A program made the translations under genes and the position numbers. The notes under the pieces were generated by a model that was not told the DNA's origin, ran no database searches, and saw nothing but the letters and a program-made list of their open reading frames with translations. A DNA stretch of 64,000 bases from Microvirga roseola (lineage in GTDB: Bacteria > Pseudomonadota > Alphaproteobacteria > Rhizobiales > Beijerinckiaceae), in assembly GCF_020866965.1 (NCBI RefSeq), contig NZ_JAJATX010000001.1, positions 186,001 to 250,000 of the forward strand. The letters are read 5' to 3'. Positions within the stretch are counted from its first letter, which is position 1. The number at the start of each line of letters is the position of its first letter. This document shows positions 8,696 through 16,998 of this stretch, in pieces.

Positions 8696-9709
8696 ATGGG
8701 ACTCGAGCGGTTCGGCTCAACGGACGACGAGGACGTTCTGCAGGCAACGCTGACCGGGCCTGACGGGACCGAGATGTGCGTCCTGACCTGGGGCGCCGTG
8801 ATCCGCGATCTGATCGTACCGTCAGCATCCGGCCCGCAAAGGGTCGTGCTGGGCCTAAATTCCATCGAGGATTACATCGCCCATTCGCCCTATTTCGGCG
8901 CCATCGTCGGGCGCTACGCCAACCGCATCGGGCAGGCGCGCTTCACCTTGAACGGAGAGACGCACAGGCTCAACGCCAATGAGGGGCGAAACCAGCTCCA
9001 TGGCGGCGCCATGGGCTTCGGCTCCCGCCTCTGGACGATCATCGACCGGAAGCCCTCGGCCCTGACTCTCGCTCTCGTCTCCGATGGCGGCGATATGGGC
9101 TATCCGGGCCGCCTGATTGCCACGTGCACCTATGAGCTCATGGACAAAGCCAGGCTGAGAATCGTCCTGGAGGCGACCTGCGACCGACCGTGCCCGGTCA
9201 ACCTCACCACGCACAGCTACTTCAATCTCGACGGCAGCCCGGACATTTCGTCCCATCACCTGATGATCGCAGGCGATTTCATCACGCCGACCCAAGCCGA
9301 TCTCATCCCGACCGGTGAGATCAAATGCGTGGAGGGAACGGACTACGATTTCACGACCTTGCGGCCTATCGGAGCGGTGCAGCTGATGCAGCATCGGATC
9401 TGCTACGACACCAACTATGTCCTGCGCGAGCCGTCCGGCGAGCTGCGCCACGCCGCAACCCTGAAGTCGCTGAAGAACGGCCTCTCAATGGAGCTCTGGA
9501 CCTCGGAGCCGGGCCTCCAGTTCTATGATGGCCATCTGCTCGACATGTCCGTTCCTGGGCTCGGTGGCGCGCCATACGGGCCCCATGCCGGCCTCTGCCT
9601 GGAGCCGCAGCGGTTCCCCGATGGCCCCAATAAGGCCCATTTTCCCGCGTCTATATTGGAGCCGGGAATCGTCTCCCGACAGGTCAGCGAGCTGCGCTTC
9701 TCCCGGTAA
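8696..9709 (+). CDS. Aldose 1-epimerase (galactose mutarotase)
   Basis: A 337-residue cytosolic mutarotase that interconverts alpha and beta aldoses. Conserved parts are NQLHGGAMGF, the catalytic-histidine segment THSYFNLDG near residue 175, the Asp region DTNYVL, and the catalytic Glu in CLEPQRFPDGPN near residue 305. The length matches the GalM family. It is translationally coupled or nearly so to the upstream lactonase. Together they suggest anomer supply to a sugar dehydrogenase followed by lactone hydrolysis. Confidence 0.92.
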   Translation: MGLERFGSTDDEDVLQATLTGPDGTEMCVLTWGAVIRDLIVPSASGPQRVVLGLNSIEDYIAHSPYFGAIVGRYANRIGQARFTLNGETHRLNANEGRNQLHGGAMGFGSRLWTIIDRKPSALTLALVSDGGDMGYPGRLIATCTYELMDKARLRIVLEATCDRPCPVNLTTHSYFNLDGSPDISSHHLMIAGDFITPTQADLIPTGEIKCVEGTDYDFTTLRPIGAVQLMQHRICYDTNYVLREPSGELRHAATLKSLKNGLSMELWTSEPGLQFYDGHLLDMSVPGLGGAPYGPHAGLCLEPQRFPDGPNKAHFPASILEPGIVSRQVSELRFSR

Positions 9710-9790
9710 AGGGGAACTTTGCGCAAGCTTGGCCGTTGTTTTCATAGGCGTTGCGTTTCCAAACAACACCAACCAGAAGGGAACCCTCCT

Positions 9791-9973
9791 ATGCCGGTGC
9801 TCGACGCAAAAGCCCTGGATCTCGATCCGAAAGGAGCGGCTTTCCTCAGGGGCGTCCTGCGCGATTATCCTGCGCCCAAGGCAAAGGCGAGGGAAGTCCT
9901 GAAGATCGGCCGGGTTCACTTCCATCTCCGCATGATCAGGCGGTCCAAGGAACTCCTGACGGACACGGTGTGA
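9791..9973 (+). CDS. Small basic hypothetical protein, 60 aa
   Basis: The ATG at 9791 has AGAAGGG at about 9775-9781 as ribosome binding site. The protein begins MPVLDAKALDLDPKGAAFLR and continues with a Lys/Arg-rich half (KAKAREVLKIGRVHFHLRMIRRSKELL). There are no cysteines, no membrane segment and no signal peptide. The lysine/arginine content suggests binding to nucleic acid or an acidic partner, but I recognise no family. It stands alone between the epimerase and a convergent peptidase and is followed by a probable terminator, so it may have its own promoter in 9710-9790. Confidence 0.6.
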   Translation: MPVLDAKALDLDPKGAAFLRGVLRDYPAPKAKAREVLKIGRVHFHLRMIRRSKELLTDTV

Positions 9974-9985
9974 CGATCCCTTCGT

Positions 9986-10022
9986 CCCGAAAGTGAATGC
10001 CACTTCCGGGAGCGACGTTTTT
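9986..10022 (+). terminator. Probable rho-independent terminator after the 60-aa gene
   Basis: Arms CCCGAAAGTG (9986-9995) and CACTTCCGGG (10001-10010) pair with one mismatch around the loop AATGC. A run of five T lies at 10018-10022 after a short spacer. It sits 13 bases past the stop of the small gene and before the convergent peptidase gene. Confidence 0.5.
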
Positions 10023-10050
10023 CCTTCGATGAGGCTATCTTGCCCGCCGC

Positions 10051-12144
10051 TCAAGCAGCGGGCGTCGTCACCAAACCCCTCTTGGCGAGAAGCGCATCAG
10101 CCGTCGGAAGACGGCCCCGGAACTCCGTGTAGGCCTCCGCCGGATCGCGCAGGTTGCCGGCGGAATAGATGAAGCGCTTCAGCTTGTCCGCCAATTCCCG
10201 GTTGAAGGCATCGCCCGTTTCCTCAAACGCAGTGAAGGCGTCCGCATCCAGCACCTCCGACCAGAGATAGCTGTAATAGCCCGAGGAATAGCCGTCGCCC
10301 GCGAAGACGTGGGTGAAATGCGGCGTGCGGTGGCGCATGATGATCTCGCGCGGCATCCCGATCTTCTCGAGGGTCTCTCTCTCGAACGCCGACACGTCGA
10401 GATCCCTGCCATCCTTGCGCCGGTGCAGTTCAAGGTCGACGAAGGCGGAGGCGAGATATTCGACCGTCGCGAAGCCCTGGTTGAAATTCCGCGCAGCCAC
10501 GAGACGCTGCAGCAGTTCCTCGGGGATCGGCTCGCCTGTGCGGTAATGCGTGGCATAGCGGCGCAGGATGTCCTCCTGCGAGAGCCAGTGCTCGTAGAGC
10601 TGCGAGGGGAGCTCCACGAAGTCCGTCGAAACGGCCGTGCCCGCGAGGAGCGGATAGGTCAGGTTCGAGAGAAGGCCGTGCAGCCCATGGCCGAATTCGT
10701 GGAAGAGCGTGCGCGCATCGTCGAAGCTCAGAAGCGACGGCTCGCCCGGCGCACCCTTCGAGAAATTCATCACGTTCACGATGATCGGACGGATCTCGCC
10801 GGTGAGCTTTTCCTGCGAGCGGAAGGCGCTCATCCATGCGCCGCTGCGCTTGGAGCTTCGTGCGAAATAATCGCCGATGAAGAGGCCCACATGCGAGCCG
10901 TCCGTGTCGAGAACCTCCCAGGCGCGAATATCGGGGTGATAGCGCTCGAAATCCTTCAGCTCCCGGAAGCTCAGGCCGAAGAGCCTGTTCGCCGTCTCGA
11001 AGGCCGCCTCGATGATCCGGTCGAGCTGGAAGTAGGGCTTGATGGTCGCCTCATCGAGGTTGTGGCGCGCCATGCGGACCCGATCGGCATAGTAGCGCCA
11101 GTCCCACGGCGCGATCTCGATGTTGTCGCCTGCCGACTGCGCCTGGGCCTGGAGATCGTCGCGCTCTTCCTGGGCGCGGGCGCGGGCCGGCTTCCAGACC
11201 TCGTTCAGAAGCTTGAGGACGTTCTCCGGCGTCTTCGCCATGGTGTCGGCGAGCTTGAAATCGGCGAAGGTCCCGTAGCCCAGAAGCTTCGCCCGCTCTG
11301 CCCGCAAAGCCGCCATCTCGGTGATGATCGCCTTGTTGTCGGTTGCGCCGCCCGTGTCGCCGCGCGCCGCCCAGGCCTTGAAGGCCTGCTCGCGCAGGTC
11401 GCGACGCCTGGAGAATTGAAGGAATGGCTCGATGCTGGAGCGGGAGAGGGTGATCACGTGCTTGCCCTTCAACCCGCGCTCCTCGGCGGCCTGTGCAGCG
11501 GCCTCGCGCAGGAAGGGCGGAAGGCCTTCGAGATCTGCCTCGTTCTCGAGGACGAGCTGGTAGGATTTCTCGTCCGCCAGAACGTTCTGGGAAAACTGTG
11601 TCCCGAGACCCGCCAGTCGCTCCGTGATCGCGGCGAGACGCTTCTTCTCCTCCGGGCCGAGCTGTGCGCCGGCCCGCACGAAGATCGTATGGTAGCGCTC
11701 GAGCACGCGCGTCTGCTCCGGCGTGAGGCCGAGGCTGTTCCGCTGCTGGAAGAGGGCATCCACGCGCTTGAAGAGCAAATCGTTCATGAAGATGCTGTTG
11801 CGGTGCTTGGCGAGGATGGGGGCCATCTCGCGCTCCACCGCCTGGATCGCATCGTTGGTGTGCGAGCCGGCGAGATTGAAGAACACGCCACCCATGCGCT
11901 TGAGCGTCCGGCCGCTCTTCTCGAGGCCCTCGACGGTATTGGCGTAGGTGGGGGCCTCCGCGCTGTCCGCAATGGCGGTGATCTCCGCCTGCTGCTCGTT
12001 CAAGGCAACATCGAATGCCGGCTTGTAATGCTCCGGCGCGATGCTTTCGAACGGCGGAAGGCCAAACGGGCCGGTCCATTGGCCCAGGAGAGGATTGTGG
12101 CCCAGGAGAGGATTGGCCGAAAGGTTCGCCTCGGATTCGGTCAT
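10051..12144 (-). CDS. M3 family zinc oligopeptidase (Dcp/OpdA type)
   Basis: About 697 residues. The metal site is HEFGHGLHGL (HExxH near residue 485), and the third ligand Glu lies downstream in FVELPSQLYEHW, as in dipeptidyl carboxypeptidase and oligopeptidase A. No signal peptide is visible, so it is a cytosolic peptidase degrading short peptides. I chose the ATG at 12142-12144 because GAGG lies 9 bases upstream; an ATG at 12159 would add MRQND. The N-terminus holds a tandem six-codon duplication (NPLLGH/NPLLGQ). The length and the AVSTDFVELPSQ segment favour Dcp over OpdA, but not decisively. Confidence 0.92.
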   Translation of the reverse strand: MTESEANLSANPLLGHNPLLGQWTGPFGLPPFESIAPEHYKPAFDVALNEQQAEITAIADSAEAPTYANTVEGLEKSGRTLKRMGGVFFNLAGSHTNDAIQAVEREMAPILAKHRNSIFMNDLLFKRVDALFQQRNSLGLTPEQTRVLERYHTIFVRAGAQLGPEEKKRLAAITERLAGLGTQFSQNVLADEKSYQLVLENEADLEGLPPFLREAAAQAAEERGLKGKHVITLSRSSIEPFLQFSRRRDLREQAFKAWAARGDTGGATDNKAIITEMAALRAERAKLLGYGTFADFKLADTMAKTPENVLKLLNEVWKPARARAQEERDDLQAQAQSAGDNIEIAPWDWRYYADRVRMARHNLDEATIKPYFQLDRIIEAAFETANRLFGLSFRELKDFERYHPDIRAWEVLDTDGSHVGLFIGDYFARSSKRSGAWMSAFRSQEKLTGEIRPIIVNVMNFSKGAPGEPSLLSFDDARTLFHEFGHGLHGLLSNLTYPLLAGTAVSTDFVELPSQLYEHWLSQEDILRRYATHYRTGEPIPEELLQRLVAARNFNQGFATVEYLASAFVDLELHRRKDGRDLDVSAFERETLEKIGMPREIIMRHRTPHFTHVFAGDGYSSGYYSYLWSEVLDADAFTAFEETGDAFNRELADKLKRFIYSAGNLRDPAEAYTEFRGRLPTADALLAKRGLVTTPAA
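12081..12116. repeat. Tandem 18-base repeat inside the M3 peptidase gene
   Basis: Two copies of an 18-base unit (ggcccaggagaggattgt, then the same with a final g) lie head to tail at 12081-12098 and 12099-12116. In frame they encode NPLLGQ and NPLLGH near the N-terminus of the peptidase. Such an exact duplication suggests recent slippage. Confidence 0.8.
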
Positions 12145-12178
12145 ATCGTTCTGCCTCATTGTTCCGGTCTTCGAGACT

Positions 12179-12216
12179 TAGCGCATCGTGCGGAAAAGTG
12201 GATCCGGTTTCCCGCA
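12179..12216. repeat. Short palindromic element resembling rhizobial dispersed repeats
   Basis: The 87-base gap between the peptidase and hydrolase genes contains gcgcatcgtgcggaaaag and, after gtggatccgg, tttcccgca. The arms TGCGGaAAA and TTTcCCGCA form a hairpin. Elements of the form GCATCGT-CGGAAAAGTGG...CCGGTTTTCCG are dispersed in many Hyphomicrobiales genomes; I recall the pattern and have not run a search. This copy seems to be a partial one. Confidence 0.5.
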
Positions 12217-12246
12217 GAGAACACAGGCTCTTCAGGAGGAAAGGCC

Positions 12247-13044
12247 TCAGCCCCTGTTCCGAAGGGGCTCCGAGCCGGTCGAGGTTTCGCTCCCGGACAG
12301 GTGGCGCTGGAGGAAGGCGATGGAGCGCTGCGTCGCATCCCGATGCGCCTCGCCCCTGAAGCCGTGGCCCTCGCCGGGATAGATCTTGATCTCGTGCGGG
12401 ACCTTCTGCTGGCGGAGAAGCGCCTCGACCGCATAGGCATTCGAAACGGGTACGATGGGATCGACCGCTCCATGAAGCACGAGGGTCGGCGGCAGGCGCG
12501 AATCCCGTGCGATGGCGCCCTGAGGAAGCGGGCCGAAATAGTTCACCAGAGCCTTGATGCGCCGGTCCATGCTGGAAACGGCTAGGCCCAGCGCCGCGCC
12601 GAGAGAAATGCCGACGACTCCGATGCGACCGGGATCGCCGTCCTGGCGGTTCGCCGCGAAGCTCAGCGCATCCTGCACGGTCTCGATCCAAGGCTGGAAG
12701 TTCTGGAACAGGGTGCCGAAGGAGGCCCGCCTCTCGCCCGTGCGGTCAAGATAATGCACGAGATGGACCTGATAGCCCGCGCCGGCCACGCTGCGGGCGC
12801 CCTCGTGGTATTGCGTGCTGCGGCTCAGCCCATCGGCGCCGTGCAGCATCAGGATCGTCGGGTGCGGGGGGGAACCTGCCGCCTGGAAGGTCTCGACGGT
12901 GACGGTCTTGCCGCCGCTTTTGAACGTGTTGCGTTGCTCCGTCACGGGCATGAGTGTTGGCTTGTCCTTGAGGGCGCGGGCGTGGACCTGGGGAGAGGCA
13001 GCGAGGGCTGCACCGATCAGAAGGCTGCGTCTATCGATCGACAT
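12247..13044 (-). CDS. Dienelactone hydrolase-like alpha/beta hydrolase, exported
   Basis: A 265-residue alpha/beta hydrolase. The nucleophile elbow is GISLG in VVGISLGAALGLA near residue 150, the acid is Asp in HGAVDPIVP, and the base is His in GEGHGF. The N-terminus MSIDRRSLLIGAALAASPQVHA looks like a Tat-type signal peptide (RR followed by a hydrophobic core), so the enzyme is probably periplasmic. Dienelactone hydrolase itself uses Cys, so the serine here points to a general esterase or peptidase of the DLH superfamily. It is upstream of the M3 peptidase on the same strand, and a repeat element lies between the genes. Confidence 0.82.
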   Translation of the reverse strand: MSIDRRSLLIGAALAASPQVHARALKDKPTLMPVTEQRNTFKSGGKTVTVETFQAAGSPPHPTILMLHGADGLSRSTQYHEGARSVAGAGYQVHLVHYLDRTGERRASFGTLFQNFQPWIETVQDALSFAANRQDGDPGRIGVVGISLGAALGLAVSSMDRRIKALVNYFGPLPQGAIARDSRLPPTLVLHGAVDPIVPVSNAYAVEALLRQQKVPHEIKIYPGEGHGFRGEAHRDATQRSIAFLQRHLSGSETSTGSEPLRNRG

Positions 13045-13238
13045 GGGAAATAAGAGGGCTGCTGGAGTGAGGTCTCGGTTTCCTTATGAGGTGGGGTCAG
13101 ATCCAGGCGGACACAGATGGCAAAAAGTCCCAGGACTCCTCTGAAACCTTTTGAGGAACGGCCAAGGATCGTTCCGGCCTCACGCACGTTGTTTTGCAGC
13201 CAGCGAGATCCCCTCGCAGCTCGACAGCGACCCACACG

Positions 13239-15251
13239 ATGCGCCCAGCACCCGCTCCCGTTCCGCCTCCCCAGACGCCGATCACCCCGCCCGGCGTGCC
13301 CAGCATATCGGGACTGATGACCCTGGCCGTGGCGGTCGTGGTGCTGACGGCTCTCTATGTAGGGCAGGACGTTTTCCTGCCGGTCGTGCTGGCCATCCTG
13401 CTCGCCTTCGTGCTCGCGCCCTTCGTGGACCTGCTGCGGCGCTGGCGGCTGGGCCGGGTGCCGTCGGTGATCATTGCCGTGCTCGTCGCCCTCGGGATCA
13501 TCCTGTCGCTGGGCGGCATCATCGGCTTTCAGCTGGCCGGCCTTGCGAGCGACCTGCCGCGATACCAGAGCACGATCCAGGACAAGATCGGCTCCCTGCG
13601 CGAGGGAACCCTCGGGCGGTTCCCTGCGCTCCTGAAGGACTTCGGCCGGCAGATCGATCGGGCGGTCGCCGAGAATACGGCGCCACCCACGGAAGCCCAG
13701 CCTGCCGAAGCTCCTGCACCCAACGAGCCGAATCCGCTGCCCGTTGAGGTGCACGAGCCCGAACCGACGCCCGCCGAGGTGGCGCAGAACGTCCTGCTGC
13801 CCGTCCTCGAGCCGCTCGCGACCATGGGCATCGTCTTCGTCGTCCTGATCTTCATCCTCATGCAGCGGGAGGACCTGCGCGACCGGATGATCCGGCTCTT
13901 CGGCGCGCGCGACCTGCACCGAACGACGGTCGCCATGGACGATGCGGCCCGCAGGCTCAGCCGTTACTACCTGATCCAGCTCGGCCTCAACGCCTCCTTC
14001 GGCGTGGTGATCTCCATCGGCCTGTGGCTGATCGGCGTGCCGAGTCCCCTCCTGTGGGGCATCTTCGCGGCCCTGATGCGCTTCGTGCCCTATATCGGCT
14101 CGGTGGCCGCGACGCTGCCCCCCGTCCTGCTCGCCGCTGCCGTCGATCCCGGTTGGTCGATGGCGCTCATGACCTTGGCGCTCTTTCTCATCAGCGAGCC
14201 CCTGATGGGGCACGTGATCGAGCCGGTCGTGTACGGGCAGAGCACGGGACTGTCACCGTTTGCTGTCGTCATCTCGGCCATTTTCTGGACCTGGATCTGG
14301 GGTCCTGTCGGCCTGCTCATCGCAACGCCGCTCACCCTCTGCCTCGTCGTGCTGGGGCGGCATGTGGAGCGGCTGGAATTCCTCGACGTGCTTCTCGGCG
14401 ACCGACCCGCCCTGACGCCGACCGAAAACCTCTACCAGCGCATGCTCGCGGGCGATCCCGACGAAGCGCTCGAATCCGCGGAAGTGCTGCTCAAGGACCG
14501 TTCGCTCACCTCCTACTACGACGAGGTCGCCCTGAGGGGCCTGCAGCTCGCCGCGGGCGACGCAAGCCGCGGCGTTCTGACGAACCGTCAGCTCGAGCAG
14601 GTGAGGGACGTCATCCATGCCCTGGTGCAGGACCTGAGATACCACGATGATGTAGAGCCTCCGCCCGGCGAAACGGACGACGACCCCGTGGCGCCGCCAG
14701 AGAGCGAAAAGCCCGCCATCAAGGAACCCGCCGTCCTCGAAACCCGGCCTCTGGAAGAGAGAATTCCGGAGGACTGGACCGCCGAGGGGGCGGTGCTGTG
14801 CATCGCCGGGCGCGGCCCGCTCGACGAGGCGGCCTCCGAGATGCTGGCGCAACTCCTCGCCAAGCATGGCTTGGGAACCCGCGTCGTGGCTCACGAGGCC
14901 GTGTCGCGTTCGGCCATCCTCAACCTCGACATGTCCGAGGTCAGGATGGTGTGCATCAGCTATCTGGAGATCAGCGGCACGCCGGCCCACCTGCGCTATC
15001 TCCTGCGGCGTCTCAGGAAACAGGTGCCCAAGGCTCCTGTGCTCGTCGGATTGTGGCCGGCGGAGGATGCTGTGCTGAAAAACGAGGCGCTGCGCAGCAC
15101 GATTGGGGCCGACTATTACGTCTCGTCCCTGCGCGATGCGGTGGTGCAGTGCCTGAAGGCCGCCACCGGCGAGGAGGAGATCCCGGAGGCGGTGACCTCT
15201 GCGAAAGCCAGACAGGCGCAGGAAACCAAGCGCCTTCCGCTCCCTGCGTAA
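13239..15251 (+). CDS. AI-2E family permease with long cytosolic C-terminal domain
   Basis: About 670 residues from the ATG at 13239; a TTG at 13194 is an alternative start. Residues about 20-385 form the AI-2E/TerC-like membrane domain with roughly eight helices, including VFLPVVLAILLAFVLAPFVDLL and the family segment LMRFVPYIGSVAATLPPVLLA. A Pro/Glu-rich loop after residue 150 precedes helix VLLPVLEPLATMGIVFVV. The remaining 285 residues are soluble: a helical part (ENLYQRMLAGDPDEALESA), a Pro/Glu-rich linker, and a Rossmann-like part (VLCIAGRGPLDEAASEMLAQ ... VRMVCISYLEIS ... APVLVGLWP). That order resembles B12-binding modules without the DxHxxG histidine. The transported substrate is unknown. 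Confidence 0.85.
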   Translation: MRPAPAPVPPPQTPITPPGVPSISGLMTLAVAVVVLTALYVGQDVFLPVVLAILLAFVLAPFVDLLRRWRLGRVPSVIIAVLVALGIILSLGGIIGFQLAGLASDLPRYQSTIQDKIGSLREGTLGRFPALLKDFGRQIDRAVAENTAPPTEAQPAEAPAPNEPNPLPVEVHEPEPTPAEVAQNVLLPVLEPLATMGIVFVVLIFILMQREDLRDRMIRLFGARDLHRTTVAMDDAARRLSRYYLIQLGLNASFGVVISIGLWLIGVPSPLLWGIFAALMRFVPYIGSVAATLPPVLLAAAVDPGWSMALMTLALFLISEPLMGHVIEPVVYGQSTGLSPFAVVISAIFWTWIWGPVGLLIATPLTLCLVVLGRHVERLEFLDVLLGDRPALTPTENLYQRMLAGDPDEALESAEVLLKDRSLTSYYDEVALRGLQLAAGDASRGVLTNRQLEQVRDVIHALVQDLRYHDDVEPPPGETDDDPVAPPESEKPAIKEPAVLETRPLEERIPEDWTAEGAVLCIAGRGPLDEAASEMLAQLLAKHGLGTRVVAHEAVSRSAILNLDMSEVRMVCISYLEISGTPAHLRYLLRRLRKQVPKAPVLVGLWPAEDAVLKNEALRSTIGADYYVSSLRDAVVQCLKAATGEEEIPEAVTSAKARQAQETKRLPLPA

Positions 15252-15258
15252 AAAGAAA

Positions 15259-15285
15259 GGCCGCCAATCAGGCGGCCCCGTCTTT
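15259..15285. terminator. Hairpin terminator between AI-2E gene and dppF
   Basis: A perfect stem GGCCGCC (15259-15265) / GGCGGCC (15271-15277) with the loop AATCA lies 7 bases after the AI-2E stop, followed by a short T-containing stretch. Convergent genes end on both sides. On the minus strand the run TTTCTTTT follows the stem, so the hairpin can end both transcripts. Confidence 0.65.
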
Positions 15286-15314
15286 AGGTTTGTGGACTGG
15301 GCGAAGTCGTGCCC

Positions 15315-16142
15315 TCAGGCGACCTTTCTCCGCGCCAGCCGCGCCCTGATGCTCGCGGGGTCCGCGCGCGGCGTCGCCACAAACAGGGTCTTGGTGTAGT
15401 CGTGTTTCGGGTCGGAGAATACTTCATCGCGGGTGCCGTATTCCACCGCTTCGCCGAAATACATCACCATCACCTCATCGGCGATGTAACGGACCACCGA
15501 CAGATCGTGGCTGATGAAGACATAGGTGAGATTGAACTCGTCCTGCAGGTCGGCCAGCAGGTTCAGAACCTGCGCCTGAACCGAGAGGTCGAGCGCCGAA
15601 ACGGGCTCGTCGAGAACGAGCAGGCTCGGATTGAGCATCAGGGCGCGGGCAATCGCGATACGCTGACGCTGACCGCCGGAGAACATGTGCGGATAGCGAT
15701 TGTAATGCTCTTCGCTCAGGCCGACCTTCTTCAGCATCGCCATGGCGCGATCCCGGCGCTCATCCGCAGGCACATTGCCCTGGATCACCAGCGGTACCGT
15801 CAGCGCGTCGCCGATCTTCTGGCGCGGGTTGAGCGAGCCATAGGGATTCTGGAAGACGATCTGCACTTCGCGGCGCAGATCCTTCGTGAGATCTCCCTTC
15901 GCGATGTCGACCTTGCGTCCCCGGATGAGGAGGTCGCCGGACGTCGCAGGATCGATCAACGTGAGGATGCGTGCGAGCGTGGACTTGCCGCAGCCGCTCT
16001 CGCCGACGATGGCAAGGGTCCTTCCCTTCTCAACCGTGAAGCTTACGCCCTTGACGGCGTGGATGGTCCTGCCCTTCGAGAAGAGGCTCCCGGGCATGTG
16101 ATAGTCCCGGACGATGTTTCGGGCTTCGAGAACAACACTCAT
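15315..16142 (-). CDS. dppF: Dipeptide/oligopeptide ABC transporter ATP-binding protein DppF
   Basis: A 275-residue ABC ATPase: Walker A GESGCGKSTL, signature FSGGQRQRIAIARAL, Walker B LLVLDEPVSALD. The start is the ATG at 16140-16142, which overlaps the dppD stop as ATGA. The GSLNPRQ segment in YGSLNPRQKIG is typical of DppF/OppF. It stops shortly after TKTLFVATP, so it lacks the Cys-rich C-terminal extension of most members (usually 320-335 residues). It is the last gene of dppABCDF. Confidence 0.93.
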   Translation of the reverse strand: MSVVLEARNIVRDYHMPGSLFSKGRTIHAVKGVSFTVEKGRTLAIVGESGCGKSTLARILTLIDPATSGDLLIRGRKVDIAKGDLTKDLRREVQIVFQNPYGSLNPRQKIGDALTVPLVIQGNVPADERRDRAMAMLKKVGLSEEHYNRYPHMFSGGQRQRIAIARALMLNPSLLVLDEPVSALDLSVQAQVLNLLADLQDEFNLTYVFISHDLSVVRYIADEVMVMYFGEAVEYGTRDEVFSDPKHDYTKTLFVATPRADPASIRARLARRKVA

Positions 16143-16996
16143 GATACGGCCGCTCCGGCGATATCGCTTCCATCCTTGAAATAGTCGGCGATGGTGGGCA
16201 GACGGTCGCCCGTCGCGTTGTCGGGTAGTGCGGCCAGGAGAGCCTTCGTGTAGTTGCTGCGCGGATTCTCGAACAACGTCAGAACGTCGGCCTCCTCCAT
16301 CTTGCGGCCCTTGTACTGAACCACGACACGGTCGGCGGTTTCCGCAACGACACCCATGTTGTGGGTGATCATGATCATTCCCATCCCGTGCTCGTCCTGA
16401 AGCTGCATGAGCAGGTCGAGAATCTGCTTCTGGATCGTGACGTCGAGCGCCGTGGTCGGCTCGTCGGCGATCAGCAGTTTCGGATTGCAGGCGATGGCCA
16501 TGGCGATCATCACGCGCTGACACTGGCCGCCGGACATCTGATGTGGGAACGAGTTCAGGCGCTCGGCGGGATTGGGGATGCCGACTGCGGTCAGAAGCTC
16601 GATAGCGCGCTCACGCCGCTGCTTCCGTCCCATGCCCAGGTGGAAGCGCAGCACTTCCTCGATCTGGAAGCCGACGGTGTAGCACGGGTTGAGGCTCGCA
16701 ATCGGCTCCTGAAAGATCATCGCGATGTCCTTGCCGACGATCTTCCTGCGTTCGGCGTCGGACATCCGGAGAAGGTCGCGGCCGTTGAAGGTCATCTTGT
16801 CGGCCGTGACATTCGCCGTCCATGGCAGAAGGCCCATCACGGCGAGCATCGACACGGACTTGCCCGAGCCGGATTCGCCGACGATGGCCAGGACCTCACG
16901 CTCGTCGACCTTGAGTGACACGCCGTCGACGGCCCGGAACATTCCGGCCGTGGTCTGAAACTCGACGACGAGATTCTCGATTTCCAAAAGCGCCAT
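16139..16996 (-). CDS. dppD: Dipeptide/oligopeptide ABC transporter ATP-binding protein DppD
   Basis: About 285 residues. Walker A is [10 protein letters not shown], the signature [15 protein letters not shown] and Walker [29 protein letters not shown] is the DppD/OppD-type segment. I chose the ATG at 16994-16996; a GTG at 17000-17002 overlaps the dppC stop and would add two residues. Like DppF it lacks the Cys-containing C-terminal extension and ends with an unrelated tail [15 protein letters not shown]. It forms a heterodimer with DppF under the DppBC membrane pair. Confidence 0.92.
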   Translation of the reverse strand: MALLEIENLVVEFQTTAGMFRAVDGVSLKVDEREVLAIVGESGSGKSVSMLAVMGLLPWTANVTADKMTFNGRDLLRMSDAERRKIVGKDIAMIFQEPIASLNPCYTVGFQIEEVLRFHLGMGRKQRRERAIELLTAVGIPNPAERLNSFPHQMSGGQCQRVMIAMAIACNPKLLIADEPTTALDVTIQKQILDLLMQLQDEHGMGMIMITHNMGVVAETADRVVVQYKGRKMEEADVLTLFENPRSNYTKALLAALPDNATGDRLPTIADYFKDGSDIAGAAVS

Positions 16997-16998
16997 GG

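Noticed and set aside
10309-12585. A 758-codon open frame on the plus strand opposite the M3 peptidase
   Set aside because: It is antisense to two clear genes, has the Leu/Arg/Glu bias of a GC-rich shadow frame and matches no family; the minus-strand peptidase has the HExxH site.
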